Source: Tubiluchus corallicola
Taxonomy: Eukaryota > Priapulida > Priapulimorpha > Priapulimorphida > Tubiluchidae
Direction: 5' to 3'
Assembly (NCBI GenBank): GCA_030141605.1
Contig: JAQGDQ010000220.1
Location: 103,786-163,785 of the forward strand
Length of the DNA stretch: 60,000 nucleotides
The notes beneath the pieces are model-generated. The model was not told where the DNA came from and made no database searches. It saw only the letters and a program-made list of their open reading frames with translations. This document shows positions 47,166 through 59,267 of this stretch, piece by piece. Positions within the stretch are counted from its first letter, which is position 1. Each line of letters begins with the position of its first letter. The position numbers and the translations under genes were made by a program.

Positions 47166-50100
47166 ATGGACACTAAAACTGTTAATGGTGATGATTTAGT
47201 AAGCAGACCAAATGAACCATTAGAGAAGTGTCAGGTATGTAAATTATATGTAATTATTTTAGATGCTATTCTTTGTTGTAAAGCTTTTCAGTCACAATGA
47301 CAGAAGGTTTTGTTATGACCTTGAAAATTGGCCAGCTTCGGTCACATCACAGCGAGGTCTTCTAGGTCTTACTAACAACGCATTTGAAATGGCTATAGTG
47401 TCGAAGGCTTAACTTTATGCCGTAACCTTATGTAACTACTTTACAATAATAGGATGTGAGTTGCTATGCTCATAATATTAGAAAAAAACGTTGTTGTCTG
47501 TCTGCCTCTGAAGCATTGTAGAAAGCTGTACCCTTCTTGTTGTTTTGCTGTTCTAGGTATCTGCCAAGTGTATTCATTTGTAGTCTAAATTTTTGTTTTT
47601 TTAGGTTTGTTCTGATCGTGCGTCAGGCTACCACTATGGTGCTTGGACATGTGAAGGATGCAAAGCATTCTTTAAAAGAAATGTTAAAGGTGGGTAAAAG
47701 AAGGCAATGCATTTTGTTTCTCAAAATTGTTACTTATTTTGCAGCAACCGACACAGTTTTTAAGCTAACAGCTTTTTAGCTGTAAAGAAAAACGGAGCTT
47801 GAAATTACCTGTTAAAGCAGATGTACAGTAGACAAAACTTGCAGTGATAATAGCCAGTAAGCAGTGACTACTTGGTTATTTCGCTTTGTTCAGATGTTTC
47901 CTATTAAAAGTTATTGTTTCATTAAGTGCATATACTATACAGTAGTCATCGCTTAACAAAACCAGTGATAATAAAACCAGTCGCATTTTAGAACCATTTA
48001 GGCACGGGTTGGAATTACTCCCATGGAAACTATTGTTGAGAAATTTTGGTTAATAAAACTTGTGCTCTGGTTAATGAGACCACTTTTTTCTGTAGCAGGT
48101 GACAAAAGCACAAGTAAAGTGAAAAAGATAAAATGTATTTTTAGTAGTCACTGTTACAATTCAAGTCCTGTTTCCTAGATTCACCTCTTAGTCAAAGTCA
48201 CACTAAAAGTTAAAGTCGATTGTTTCGTCGTAACTACTCTGCATGTACAGCTGCTTAAGGTACCTTTTAGTCAGTTGTAGGAACTCGTATCACTGTTGTA
48301 TGCTTGAGTCATTCTGTAAGTGTGCGAATGAGTTGACTGTGCGAGTGAGTTGTGCTAGCCTGTAAGCAAAATTTTTGTACATAATGCATTAAATTATGTC
48401 TGGCAAATGGATTAAATTATGTATTTAATAAAATAAATCAGAATAAATTTGACTAAATGTATAAATTTGTATGTATGTCTTGATTACAAAAATGATTGAT
48501 AGCCAATACATGTTTTTATGAAACGGATGTTAAAAATAAAAGGTGGCGCATTTAGTTAACATTAGTGAGCAATTTGTACAAATGTGTGGGGCACATATTA
48601 ATTAGGGATACGCATTTGTGTGCTGTACTTTGCTCTATACACTTGCAAAAGACCACCGCATAATAAAACTGCCGTTTATTAAAAACACTTATTGCTGATC
48701 CCACTGTGGTTTTATTAAGCGGTGACTATGTATTTATATTTGCATGCTTGTGATAATTTGGGAACTAATTAATTAATTTTTAAAGGATTAGCATAATTTA
48801 AAAGGCACCTTTTTTTCAGAAGCTTATAGCTGTCACATTAGAAGTATGATCATTCCCACCTGATCTAGAGGAATTTTTTAACATATTGTTTTGCTCAAAG
48901 TGTAAATGTTTGAGAATCACTGTAGAGCAGGGGTGGGCAAATTACGGTCCGTGGGCCTCATGTTGCCCACTGATTAATGTTTTATTTTCAAAATGTTATG
49001 ACCAAAAATTCGGATTCTTTTTGGATTCTTACCGTTCACGTTGGAACTCCGTACAATTACAGCAAGACAATGAGATAGACCATGTATTGAGAGACTTAAG
49101 TCAGTTTGGCCCATAGAATGTTATGGCTCCGTTTCTGTTGGAAAATTCACTTAGTTGAGAAACTTTGCTGCAAAAATGTTTTCATTGTTTGAGTCCACAT
49201 ATATTTGTGAACAGACACTTTCTTGTTTAAAAATCAACAAATGCAAGAATAAATCAGATTCCAACGTGAATTTCAACCAGCCTAATCTTACACCAGTTTT
49301 CAAGAAAATAGTTAAAAACTGTGATCAGTTGCATTCATCTCATTAAAATTCCTGTGTAAAACTCTGAAGATTGTTGCATTTTTGTTAAATTTAAGCTTAA
49401 AAACAGTCATTTGCTATAGTTCAGAAATGTTTTTTGAGTCTTAAAAGTATTAAGTAATACTAAAGAATTTATTATGTTTCTCTGTCACCATATCAGTAAC
49501 CATTATCTAATAAAATTAAGAGTGTAAAAGCCTTAAAATTAAATCCAAGTTTTAAGTGTGTCGTACCCCATTGATCATACGTATATCAAAATGGCCGTCG
49601 GCCCGAAAACTTTTCCCACCCCAGCTGTAGAGTAATACTACAAGTTACACGGCAGCAATATGAATGTTAAATGTCGCGTTTTTGTGACAACTGTTTTGTT
49701 CTCATCAGGTCGAATGCCATTGTTCACCTGTCCTGGCAACGGCAAGTGCGTGATTGACAGAACCCGTAGGAAAAGTTGTCAAGCATGTCGGTTACGTCTG
49801 TGCTTGGAAGCTGGGATGAGATCCGATGCACCGCTCAGGTGTGCACAGGTTTTATTATACCTTTATTAAAGCTTAGAGATCAGTTGTCAAACATGAATTT
49901 GATGCGAGATAACATACCAGCAGACTCTGGAGTAAGATTTTTTTTAATTTAATCTTTTTCCAGCTACAATAATTTATGTCCATGTTTTGCATTGTTCTGC
50001 AAACAAAGCCCATTACATTTATGCTGAGTTTAATGTAAATAGATCGATTTCATTACATAAAGTGAATGGCATACAGTTTCAACTTTTGGCCTTCAACAGG

Positions 50101-53100
50101 TTCAACAAACAGTCGTTTATTTATTGTACTTTCCTGTCCAGACTGACAGTTGCTGTGGTATCATTAAACTTACAGTCTTGCTTGGGTGAGTGCTGGTCAT
50201 TTATGTTAGAAGTGGTTGTAATAAAAATACTTTTGTGAATTAATAATGACCCTGAAAGTTTTTAAACAACTTTGTGAAATACATATTAGGCTTTCTTCAG
50301 CAAATTTTATGGCAGAATGAGTAACTTTTTTACTGTTATTTATGAAATGTGAAATGAAAACACCTTAGCTTTTCTGCAACAATCATTATTCTGCCAGACA
50401 AAAAACTGGAAGCAATGGCAGTAATTTACGTAGGGTATCACATTGCGAATCCAGATATTTTCAGCCCTGGTAGCATCGTGTTAGTCATGTTCAGACATGT
50501 ATGCTTCCAGCTTAGCCAGGTAAATAGTCAAAAGCCGTCAATAGTCACAGAAGAAAACAGCCTCAGTGTCTTGGTGGTCACCCATCCATAAACGGAAGGT
50601 CGTTGATGTTGCTCAACTTTGGATATTAAATGTTTACCATTACAACACAGCTATTTACTTCATCCCAATGGTAATCGCTTCTCGCAGAAGTAAAAAAATT
50701 AAATTGATTTCAATTTACTTCTACAGTAGGCGCCATTTATTAGACTCATGGTTAATAGAATCATTCGCTTAATTGACTCAAAAACACCTTGTACAGGCTT
50801 GCTCCTATTCAAATGTGTAAATTAACTGTCGGTAGTTGACTCAAATAATTCCGCATAATTGACTCAATATTTTTCCTTCACGTACTTAAAATCTATAATT
50901 GCACATAGGAATTTTGGCATTGATTCGTTTCTAAAATTCATTTAATGGCTTTGCAATGCATACTAAGGTGATAAGTGGATGAGTCATACTCCCGTCGGCT
51001 AATTGATTTAGTTGGTTAATTGGGTCAAAACACCTCCATCCCAAAGTGAGTCTATTAAGTGGCACCTACTGCATCTTGTTTGCATTTTTGTAATAAATCA
51101 TTATTTGATTTCTATGTTTAGATTTTTAACTGTGGGTGGAAGTTCTACAAATTTTTTTGAACATTTTTAGGTACCGCGGGCCAAGCGAGAAGAACAAGAT
51201 ACATGCCATGGAGAAGAACGGACACAGAAAAGAAACCATTCAGCGACTACTTGAGAAAAGGATCAACAGAGACGAGACGAACACTGATGTGCACAAAAAG
51301 AGACGGAAAAAAGAACCGTCAAATGCAGAAGAAACTAAGAAAATTGTTCAGAGGAGCAAGACTGTGAATGTTGATCAGAGTGAGCGTCGTTTGTATCTGT
51401 TATCTAGTAATGATTCCTCTGAATATCACAGTAAGTGCAACGGTTTTGAAAAGATCAGTGTAACACCTGCAGTCAAGGAAGAAGTTAATTCTAATTCATG
51501 TGACGAAAACATATCTTACCAGAAGTCTCCCGCAAACCGTGTGATGATTGTTGCTGAAGAGCGTTGTGATACAGCTGGCGAAAAATCTAAAGTTGATAAG
51601 ATTAATTCTGAACCAAATTTGTCCATAAAAACTGAAGATTTTGGCAGTTGTGCTGTTGTAAAGAGCGCGACAGAAAATAACAGTAACAACTTTTCAAGAG
51701 GCGATGACTTTCAGTTGCTTGAAATCAGTGAAACGAAGAAAGGGAATGGTACTGAAGTATTGGACGATCACGAAAGCTATGAACTACCTAAAGAATGTGC
51801 AGAAACTGTAAATGTATCTAGTCTATCACCAGCACGTAGTAGTTTTTCAGGAAAGCCTCCAGAAATAAGCATGTCGCAAGAGGAAGAGAAAATTCGCCCT
51901 AAACTGTTTTGGAAAATGGAAAGATTTCATAATCAGATGGGAGGTGAAATGACAGTGAATAGTGCAGATATAAGTAAACATTCGGAATCTGGATCCGATT
52001 TTGCTTCAGTTTCGTGTAAAAGTGGCAGCAGCAAAGCTGAACGTAAATCGGATGATCAGCTAGCACTCGAGAACATTATGGGTGAAATCGGCAATGACGA
52101 GGATGCTCTCTGTGCCACGGACATTGCTCCGTTGCCGTTGTTCACATTCAACACTTCGGAGTCGGTAGAACTTGAACATGTCGACTTGAGTGCCTTACAA
52201 GATATCCTTCAGGACCTTGATGACAAAACTCTGGTTAAAGCGGTACCGTCCGGCGCGGAAACAGGCCACGACATCTGTGCCTCGCATTCGCCCGGTGCTA
52301 GTTCACATACGAGTGGCAGGTCTTCGCACACCAGCAGCGGTTCTCTTTCTTCATGTGATGGTTACGAGATACATGCCGACGTCACTGTTCGGCCGCATGC
52401 GATTGCCGTGCTTGATGTTAATGCAATGTCCGGTATTCGCAAAAGTGCGGCACTGAACGAGGGTAGCCACAATGTTAACAGGTATTTGAAAAAGTCCACC
52501 GTTTGGATGAGTGAGTATGAAATGCAAACACCGGTGGAAGAATTCAGTTTAAACAAAAAACAAGAACAAACTGTCTTTACGCCATCAGAGTCAAACAGCA
52601 GCAGTTCTTCAGCTGCCGCAGTAAGTTTTTCACCACCATCAAGTATTACAGAAAAAAGTTTGTCTGAACAACATACAACAGATGATTTTCAGTCTCCCCA
52701 TTCAGCTTCTTATTCAGTACAGAAATCACATCGTGTTGCTAATGTAGAAAATTCACAGCACAGATCAGAAACAGGACTGCAGGCTGTCACAGATAGCAGC
52801 TGTCCTGCGCATCGTTATTCCGTAAGCCGTTCAAAAACGGAGATGAAAGATTTAAAATGTTTTGGTGAACCTAAGATCTCTGAGTCCGATCCTAATGGAA
52901 GTGTGAAAATACCCTTAGTGAGTTCATGTGAAGGTGTTCATGCTAAGGTATATACTTGTGATGCTTATCCGGTGTTATCCCATCAGTTACATGCTGATGC
53001 GTCGCCTGGTAACCCTGAGGATGTGCAGGATGCTTGTGAAGAGTCTGCGAATGATGGTTTGCAGAAGGGCATAGATGAGTTATTCGATGAGCACGGTGCA

Positions 53101-56100
53101 CTACGGCATGTCTCAGTAGGTGAGTAAATGTCCCGCGTACCCTTTTCAAAGAAAATGTGCAAGTGGGATGGCTTGATTGCATCTGCTTTTGATCGCTAAT
53201 GGTCGAGTTAAACAATGATAATCTGGGCAGTAAAGGAAAGCCAACGGCTTTGAAAATCGTTTAAGATGGTTTTATTTTGCCATACCACTTCTGGCTCTTT
53301 ATCTTGTTGAGGGAAATTTATGTTAGTGTTTCCACCGGGTATTTTTTCATTTCAGTTTTTCAATTTATTTCGTAAGATAAACATCAGATGCATTTACATC
53401 ACGAAGTACATAAATTAATAGTAATTCTTAAAGCAAGTACAGATGCAAATATTAATTTTAGCGTTGGAGACTTAGGAAGCAAATAGGCCACCAGAATTAG
53501 TAACGAAAAAATGTTTATTAATAACATATTACTTATAGTTTAGAAGAGTTATAATAGGTGTTAGTAATAATTCATAATTACGATATAAACTGACCGGTGC
53601 AGAAAATGAAAAATGTTTCAACATATTCACTAGGCATTTGTGGAGGAGACAACACTTAATTAGACTATATGGAAGTGTATACTCCAGAGGAGAACTGTAA
53701 TATACACCTCCATATAATTCTACCCAGTTCCAACATTGAAAATTCAGACATTGATAATATCATAGCCATTGTTTAAGAATTTAAAGTTTAAATACATCCT
53801 CTGCTGTTCACTGTTGGCAGCATGCCAGGCCAACAGTGCATGTTTACAATGAATAGTTGGCATTCCTGGCTTATTCTCGTTATCAGCTCTGCTAACCAGC
53901 AGGTGCACAGAATGGCTTCAGTAAAGAAAATCAATGCGTGGAAGTACTTTGATTGTTAAATGAATTGCTAATTTTAGCACTGCACCAAAAAGGATGATGT
54001 AGATTATTATATTTCCCTATGCCCTAAACTGTAGCAATAGTGCTCAGTGCAGTACCTAGGCTGACATAACTGACTCATTGATAAAGTGTTCTATATAAGT
54101 AATTCTTAAGTCTAACAGTTAAGGGCAACAGTCAAATGCCTTGGGTGGCAAAACACTAACTTTTGTGACTCACAGCTCGTATTGTTCAGGCTCTCAGCCT
54201 GTAATAACTGAATTCTTATTGCTAAGATAATAGTGCAGTTAGATGAAATGCACTAGCAGTTGTTTTTGTTTGCAGCTATGAATGATTTTAATTTCTTTGC
54301 TGCCACTGAATCTTAACAATTGAATAACCGAATGCAATTAAGATACAAAAACAGTTTAGTTTCTCATTTTAGAAACTTTTCCTTGACAAAGGGCTAGATC
54401 CCCATCCTGTTACAGCCATCTACATTGAGTAGAACTTATCCTGAATGCTGAACTGAAGCTTTCTATTTTGTATGCGTGCAATGTATGTATTTTTTACAAA
54501 AATTGCTCAGAACGTAAAATACTTGGATTGTTTTCTCAGAATGTACTTTCATTGGTTTTTGAAATCTGATATTTTATCCTGGATTTTCCCACATTAAGCA
54601 CAACGGCTTTGTATGAGCAATCCAGCTTTTTGGAAATCCCACCTGTGGAATTAATTACGGGAAAATAATTCCCCTGTTAATGACAAAGGACCAGCTTTAA
54701 GAGGATTGTCAATAGATCCATGCACCACCAAGCAATTAGCTGTTTTTGTTTTTCTGCTGTAGCATTTTACCCTGAGTGGCGACTGGTTTGTTTAGGGCAG
54801 CTACGTAAAAAAATCATAAATAATTTAAATTAATTTATAAGAAAGTGAAATCACAAAGTAAATTTTGACACTGTTTTTATTCATTTTATTTTAACAGGAT
54901 TGGCTAACTATTTACAGCTTACTGATGAAGAGAATGCCATTGTTGCTGGCTTGCTAAAAGCCGACGCTCCTTTATTTAACGTGATTCCACCAGGAGGTAT
55001 GATGACTGCACGACATGATAAGACTTTATTGTTATATAATCACACACATGCATCACATTGATATGTAGCTTACATCAGCTTAAATCTATAATCATGCGTA
55101 AGCACTACATTGATTTCTAGCAATTTTCTGCACTGATGTTCTATTTTCAGTGCATTGCTCTTACCTGATCGTAGCCACAGGATTATTATCTTATGAAATC
55201 AATATTATGTTGGTTACTAATAACTGTGTAAGCTAGCAAGAAAATCTAACAAACAGATCTCAGAAGGATCATAATTGCATTCTTGTGAATTTATGTGCTG
55301 TTCATTCAGCTAGCACTGAGTAAAATAGCTGATGTGTTTGACAGAAGTGTAGTGGATACAGTTTCACCCGGATGTTCTTATGCCCAGTCTAAATAAAGTT
55401 CACCCAAAAGCTGATAATCTTTTCCAGCAAATAATCTCACGAGTACTTTACATACTCTTACTGACAAGCTGGCAATCTAATGGGTGCTCTAGATATTCTG
55501 TACCAACAAGCTGATAGTCCCACGGATACTCTAGATAATCTATCCCCAAACAGATACCAATTACTCTAGATAATCTTTACTAACTCCTGATAATCTCACG
55601 AGTACTCTAGATAATCTGACGAACAAGTTCATAATCTCATGAGTACGCTAGATGATCTTACAAACAAGCTGATAATCTCGTGAGTACTCTACGTAATTTT
55701 TCTGACAAGCTGACAATCTCATGAGCGCTGTAGATAATCTTGACTGACAAGCTATTAATCTTACGAGTACTCTAGATAACCTTAGGAACAAGCTGATAAT
55801 CTCATGATTACCCTAGATAATCTTTACCAATGATCTGATAATCTCATTAGTGCTCTAGATAATCATTACCAACAAGGTGATAATCTCATGAGTACCCTAC
55901 GTAATCTTTATCAGCAAGCTGATAATTTCACTATTACTGTAGATAATCTTTTCCAACAAGCTGATTATCTCATGAGTACTCTAGATAATCTTACGAACAA
56001 GCTGATAATCTCATGAGTACTTTTGGTAATCTTGACTGACAAGCTCATAATCTCATGAGTACTTTAGATATTCTTTACCAACATGCTGTTAATCTCACGA

Positions 56101-58191
56101 GTAATCTAGATAATCTTACAGACAAGCTGATAATGTTACTATACTAGATAATCTTACTCGATAATTTACATTCATTCGCCACCCCTTCACCTATAGTAAT
56201 GAAAATTAATATTAATATGTTTTATTTTGTTTCAATTTTTGCACTGTACTAATATTTTTTGCTAACAAGGAAATATAAACAAATTCTAATTGTAATTCTG
56301 ATTCTTTACCAACAAGCTATTAATCTTACGAGTACTCTAGATGATCTTTACCAACGATCTGATACTCTCAAGAGTACTCTAGATAATCGTTACCAACAAG
56401 TTGATAATCTCATAAGTACTCTAGATATTCTTTCGAACAAGCTTATAATCTTATGAGTACTCTAGATGATCTTTACCAACAAGTTGTTAATCTCACGAGT
56501 ACTCTGGATAATGTTACAGACAAGCTGATCATCTCACGAGTATTCTAGATAATCTTTATCAACAAGCTGCTAACTTCAGGCGCACTGTAGATAAAACAAG
56601 TTTACAAGAGGGGTTGGGTAGCCAAAATGGTTGACCTTTCTTTGTTTCAGACTGACGTTTCCCTTCACTTGTAAATGCAATTCTGTCTTCTTTAATGCAT
56701 ACAATAGTTATCTCCTAATGCAGTTATTTTTTGTGGTTTCATTTCAAATACATAGAAACTGCAATGCTAACATGACGCAATTATTGATTTTGTCCCTTTG
56801 TGTGACATTAGGTGATATAAAAAATAGGAAACAACTGAAAATGTATGGTTTTATCCTAAATTTAGTCAATTTTAGCCAGTAGGAAACTATCTCTTAAAAC
56901 AAGGCTGCAACTCTTTAATGCATATGTAACTGGTATCTTCATGTACAACAGTGAAATGTGGGACTTAACTGCAATGCAGGAAGCAGACATAGATGTGTTT
57001 CACAGAGGCCTACTCTGAAAAATCTTTTAAACAACCTCCAGGGAAACTAAAAAAGAACTTGGATATCAAGAATTGATAAAGATTTTTGTAACAGCTGAGA
57101 CCAAACTTAATAATTGCATCATAGGAAATGAAAATTTTAGATGTAGACAGGAAACAGTGGAGTGCTCTAATGAAGGATAGAGTCTACAATATATGTTTAG
57201 AGCAACAGAAGAAGAAGAAGAAGAAGAAGAACTGAAATCAATTAAACCGTTTCCTTGAGGATTTTGCTCAGGTGGCAACAATTATCAAGGTTTATACTAA
57301 AGCTTGTGGGAATGTTACTGATTTTGTTGCAACATGTATTGCCAGGGGCATAGCCAGGTTCTAGAGTTAGGGGGAAGCACATAAAAAGGCGCCTTGATAC
57401 ATGCTAAACAATTTTTAATGCATTGATTAGATATTTTGTATGTAAAATTAAAACACGAGGAAGATACAGTTCTAAAGGAAGTGCTCAGGTTGCAATAATT
57501 ATCAAGGTTTATACTAAAGTTTGTGCAAATGTTACTAATTTTATTACTACATGTATTGCTAGGTGCATGGCCAGGTTTTAGAGTTCTGGGGAGCAAGCAC
57601 ATAAAAAAAAGGTGCGGTGATACATACCAAACAATTTTTAGCGCATTGATTAGGTATTTTGTGTGTAAAATGAAAACACGCGGAAGATACAGTTCTAAAG
57701 GAAGTACGTAATTGTTTTCGATTGAAAAGTAGGCATCCAGTCTCTGACATTTTGACGATTTTTTTTCTCGGTTCACAACTTGTTTCATCTTCTTAGTGTT
57801 TTTCTCCAGGTTGGTCAAATAAAGTTGCGTAAATGCATGCTCATTTCAAGAACATGGGAGGCAGGTTGGTCAAATAAAGTAATGACTCCATTGTTGAAAA
57901 GGTGCCGGTTTTGCTCCCCTTGCTCCCCTATTAGCTACTCCACCAAGATACTCCCCCAAGAATGTAAATTTTCCTTCGGGTAAATATGTGTATTATGCTC
58001 TTCCTCTTCATCATTCAATATTTGTGCTATATTAAGGCTTAATTATTTATTACCTGTGTATTACACAGCATGTGACATAATTCTAGGTTTTGCTGGAAGC
58101 GGTGGCTTGCAGCTGGGAATGATTAGCTGTTTCCTTCGCCATGGCAACCTGACATTTACGCAGATTGTCAATTGGAGTAAAAAAATACCAG
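47166..58191 (+). CDS. NR3/oestrogen-receptor-like nuclear receptor, 3' end outside window
   Basis: Ligand-type transcription factor. Coding exons: 47166-47234, 47605-47689, 49709-49838, 51171-53119, 54898-54996, 58087-58191, continuing past 60000; phases all fit (812 codons so far). An in-frame TGA at 47160 fixes the ATG. Only about 21 residues precede the DNA-binding domain. Zinc finger 1: [21 protein letters not shown] (C-x2-C-x13-C-x2-C), P-box EGCKA as in oestrogen receptors. Zinc finger 2: C-PGNGK-C-x9-C-x2-C with [21 protein letters not shown] very long hinge follows. The ligand domain starts with [18 protein letters not shown] (helix 1-like) and [15 protein letters not shown] (helix 3-like). 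NR3 membership is likely; the subgroup (ER, ERR or a cnidarian NR3E-like lineage) is unresolved. Confidence 0.92.
47940..48728. mobile_element. MITE family B, full-length copy
   Basis: Left ACAGTAGTCATCGCTTAACA, right GGTTTTATTAAGCGGTGACT. Same order as 256-605 and inverted relative to 39188-39909. Lies in receptor intron 2. Confidence 0.75.
48928..49624 (+). mobile_element. hAT transposon remnant with 8-bp target duplication
   Basis: Termini CAGGGGTGGGCAAATT and ACTTTTCCCACCCCAG, flanked on both sides by CTGTAGAG (48920-48927 and 49625-49632), a perfect 8-bp duplication diagnostic of hAT. The inside encodes [13 protein letters not shown] and [20 protein letters not shown], like the hAT C-terminal dimerisation region (SLFGSTY-CE--FS). 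697 bp, internally deleted. The terminus style (CAGGGGTGGGCAA) is that of Charlie/SPIN-type elements. In receptor intron 2. Confidence 0.92.
50724..51071. mobile_element. MITE family C, full-length copy
   Basis: Left CAGTAGGCGCCATTTATTAG, right TGAGTCTATTAAGTGGCACC then TACTG. Many internal 'TTGACTCA' words, mirrored. Ends 100 bp before receptor exon 4. Same family as 27660-27921. Confidence 0.8.
51171..53119 (+). CDS. Giant hinge exon of the nuclear receptor (about 650 codons)
   Basis: Single 1949-nt exon between the DNA-binding and ligand domains. It begins [18 protein letters not shown] with basic helices and a KKRRKKEP nuclear-localisation-like stretch. The rest is Ser/Glu/Asp-rich and probably disordered. 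Possible SUMO sites: VKEE in [10 protein letters not shown] and IKTE in [10 protein letters not shown]. Acidic patches include [19 protein letters not shown], an amphipathic activation-like segment. Poly-Ser runs ([10 protein letters not shown]) occur late. No known domain is recognised. Donor GTGAGT at 53120. Typical NR3 hinges are tens of residues. Confidence 0.9.
53120..54897 (+). other. Receptor intron 4 (1.8 kb)
   Basis: Holds family H repeat copy 2 (53345-53635) and otherwise no recognised element. The acceptor TTTTAACAG precedes the first ligand-domain exon. Confidence 0.6.
53345..53635. repeat. Interspersed repeat family H, copy 2
   Basis: Aligns with 27115-27412 (see that entry), for example GAGACTTAGGAAGCAAATAG and GGTGCAGAAAATGAAAAATG. 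Confidence 0.55.
55408..56602. repeat. 42-bp minisatellite with codon-like period in receptor intron 5
   Basis: About 25 degenerate units of GATAATCTCATGAGTACTCT plus AGATAATCTTTACCAACAAGCT (41-42 bp), interrupted at about 56158-56290. GAGTACTC, an 8-bp palindrome, recurs in most units. On the plus strand several consecutive units read [14 protein letters not shown], a 14-residue (two-heptad) pattern; best preserved at 56310-56456. Confidence 0.92.
56885..57150 (+). mobile_element. Non-LTR retrotransposon ORF2 fragment
   Basis: Plus-strand translation with a few stops gives [32 protein letters not shown] and [11 protein letters not shown], matching the LINE region 'LRLFNAYV-SI-LYNSE-W' and 'ID-FQRRLLR'. 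In receptor intron 5. Confidence 0.7.
57267..57945. mobile_element. Family J element copy 2 with internal about 215-bp tandem duplication
   Basis: GCTCAGGTGGCAACAATTAT at 57267 and CTCAGGTTGCAATAATTATC at 57482 start two tandem units that each run through TAGCCAGG/TGGCCAGG to CTAAAGGAAGT. The second unit continues into the 3' half of the element (AGGTTGGTCAAATAAAGT) as in 34431-34905. Confidence 0.7.
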
Positions 58192-58644
58192 GTAAAATGA
58201 CTTGCATGTTATGAAAAAACTATGTATTATTTTTTATGCAGCGTGTATAGGTAAGTTTAAAGGAAAGGACAAGTCATTTAGCATGTTGTGTTTATTTTAC
58301 TATTATCACTTAATTGTTAAACATTGAAATTTACAAAAAATTGTCTATAAATATAAAGTTAATTTATACTACCGCTGGTGCAGGTGCAGTAATAGCCGCT
58401 GTTCACTTGAAAAACTATGATGTAGTTGGTGAACTTCGCGACTTTTGTTAAGCGCATTGTCCCTTTCATGCAAAAATGTCACAAACTTAGCTGCTTAATT
58501 TTTTGTAAAACTTAAGTATATCATGTATTAATGATATAATTGGTGGAAGAATGGGTGTTCAAAATGGAAGCACCCAAGCGCGAAATGATCGCAACGTTAA
58601 AGTGATTTTGCTAACTACATGAGGCACTTATTATACTTTTATTA

Positions 58645-58758
58645 CAGTAGGTACTGCTTAATAGACTCAATCATATAATTGACTCAAAAGCGCCTGGTAC
58701 GGGCCACTTCTATTCAAATGTACATAAAAACTGTCGGTAATATATATATATATATATA
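58645..58758. mobile_element. MITE family C, truncated by (TA)n
   Basis: CAGTAGGTACTGCTTAATAG preceded by TA; shares TTGACTCAAAAGCGCCTGGT and AAAAACTGTCGGTAA with the other copies. A (TA)n run follows at 58739-58758. Confidence 0.75.
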
Positions 58759-59039
58759 TAAAATATGTTTTAAAATGCTTTGCAATAAAAAATACACAGT
58801 AAAGAATACAAAAGTAAAAATAAAATACTACTTACAAAAATTTCATTTACAGTAAGCTCACACAGAGAAAGTAAAATCATACATTCTAAAATACTTTATA
58901 ATAAAGTGAAAAAGTAAAAAACATCCATTGTAAAATAATCTGAATAAACAATATAATTAATTGAAAGTAATGTGTTGATTGACATGCCTAGGAATATGCC
59001 TGAGTAAATGGCCAACTTTTCAAATTTGATATGAAATTA

Positions 59040-59267
59040 CAGGTGGTCATCAACTTAATAATCACAATCGGTTCTAGTTGATTAATCATAAGACAAATCA
59101 CATGCAAGTCTCGCCCGTACATTCAAGTCCTGCACCCCCTACACGCAAGCCTTTGTAGAGTATGTGTACATGGATTAAGTATGGCAGCGCCTACACATGA
59201 ATATATTGAAACAGATAGGTGAAGTCAAACAGTCATAAGTTGCCCTTCATACGTCGACGACTACCTG
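59040..59267. mobile_element. Small TA-flanked MITE (family I)
   Basis: Left CAGGTGGTCATCAACTTAAT and right ACGTCGACGACTACCTG form an imperfect inverted repeat, with TA on both outer sides. 228 bp, one copy seen in the window. Confidence 0.6.

Larger units (their letters stand above)
56603..58086 (+). other. Distal part of receptor intron 5
   Basis: After the minisatellite come a LINE fragment (56885-57150), a short (GAA)n run near 57208-57230, and family J copy 2 with tandem duplication (57267-57945). No exon is recognised before 58087. Confidence 0.6.

Noticed and set aside
55408-56602. CRISPR-like or satellite array
   Set aside because: Units are contiguous with no unique spacers and the context is an animal intron, so not a CRISPR array.
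57315-57818. 167-codon minus-strand ORF at 57.3-57.8 kb
   Set aside because: It spans the tandemly duplicated family J element and repeats itself accordingly; no transposase motif.
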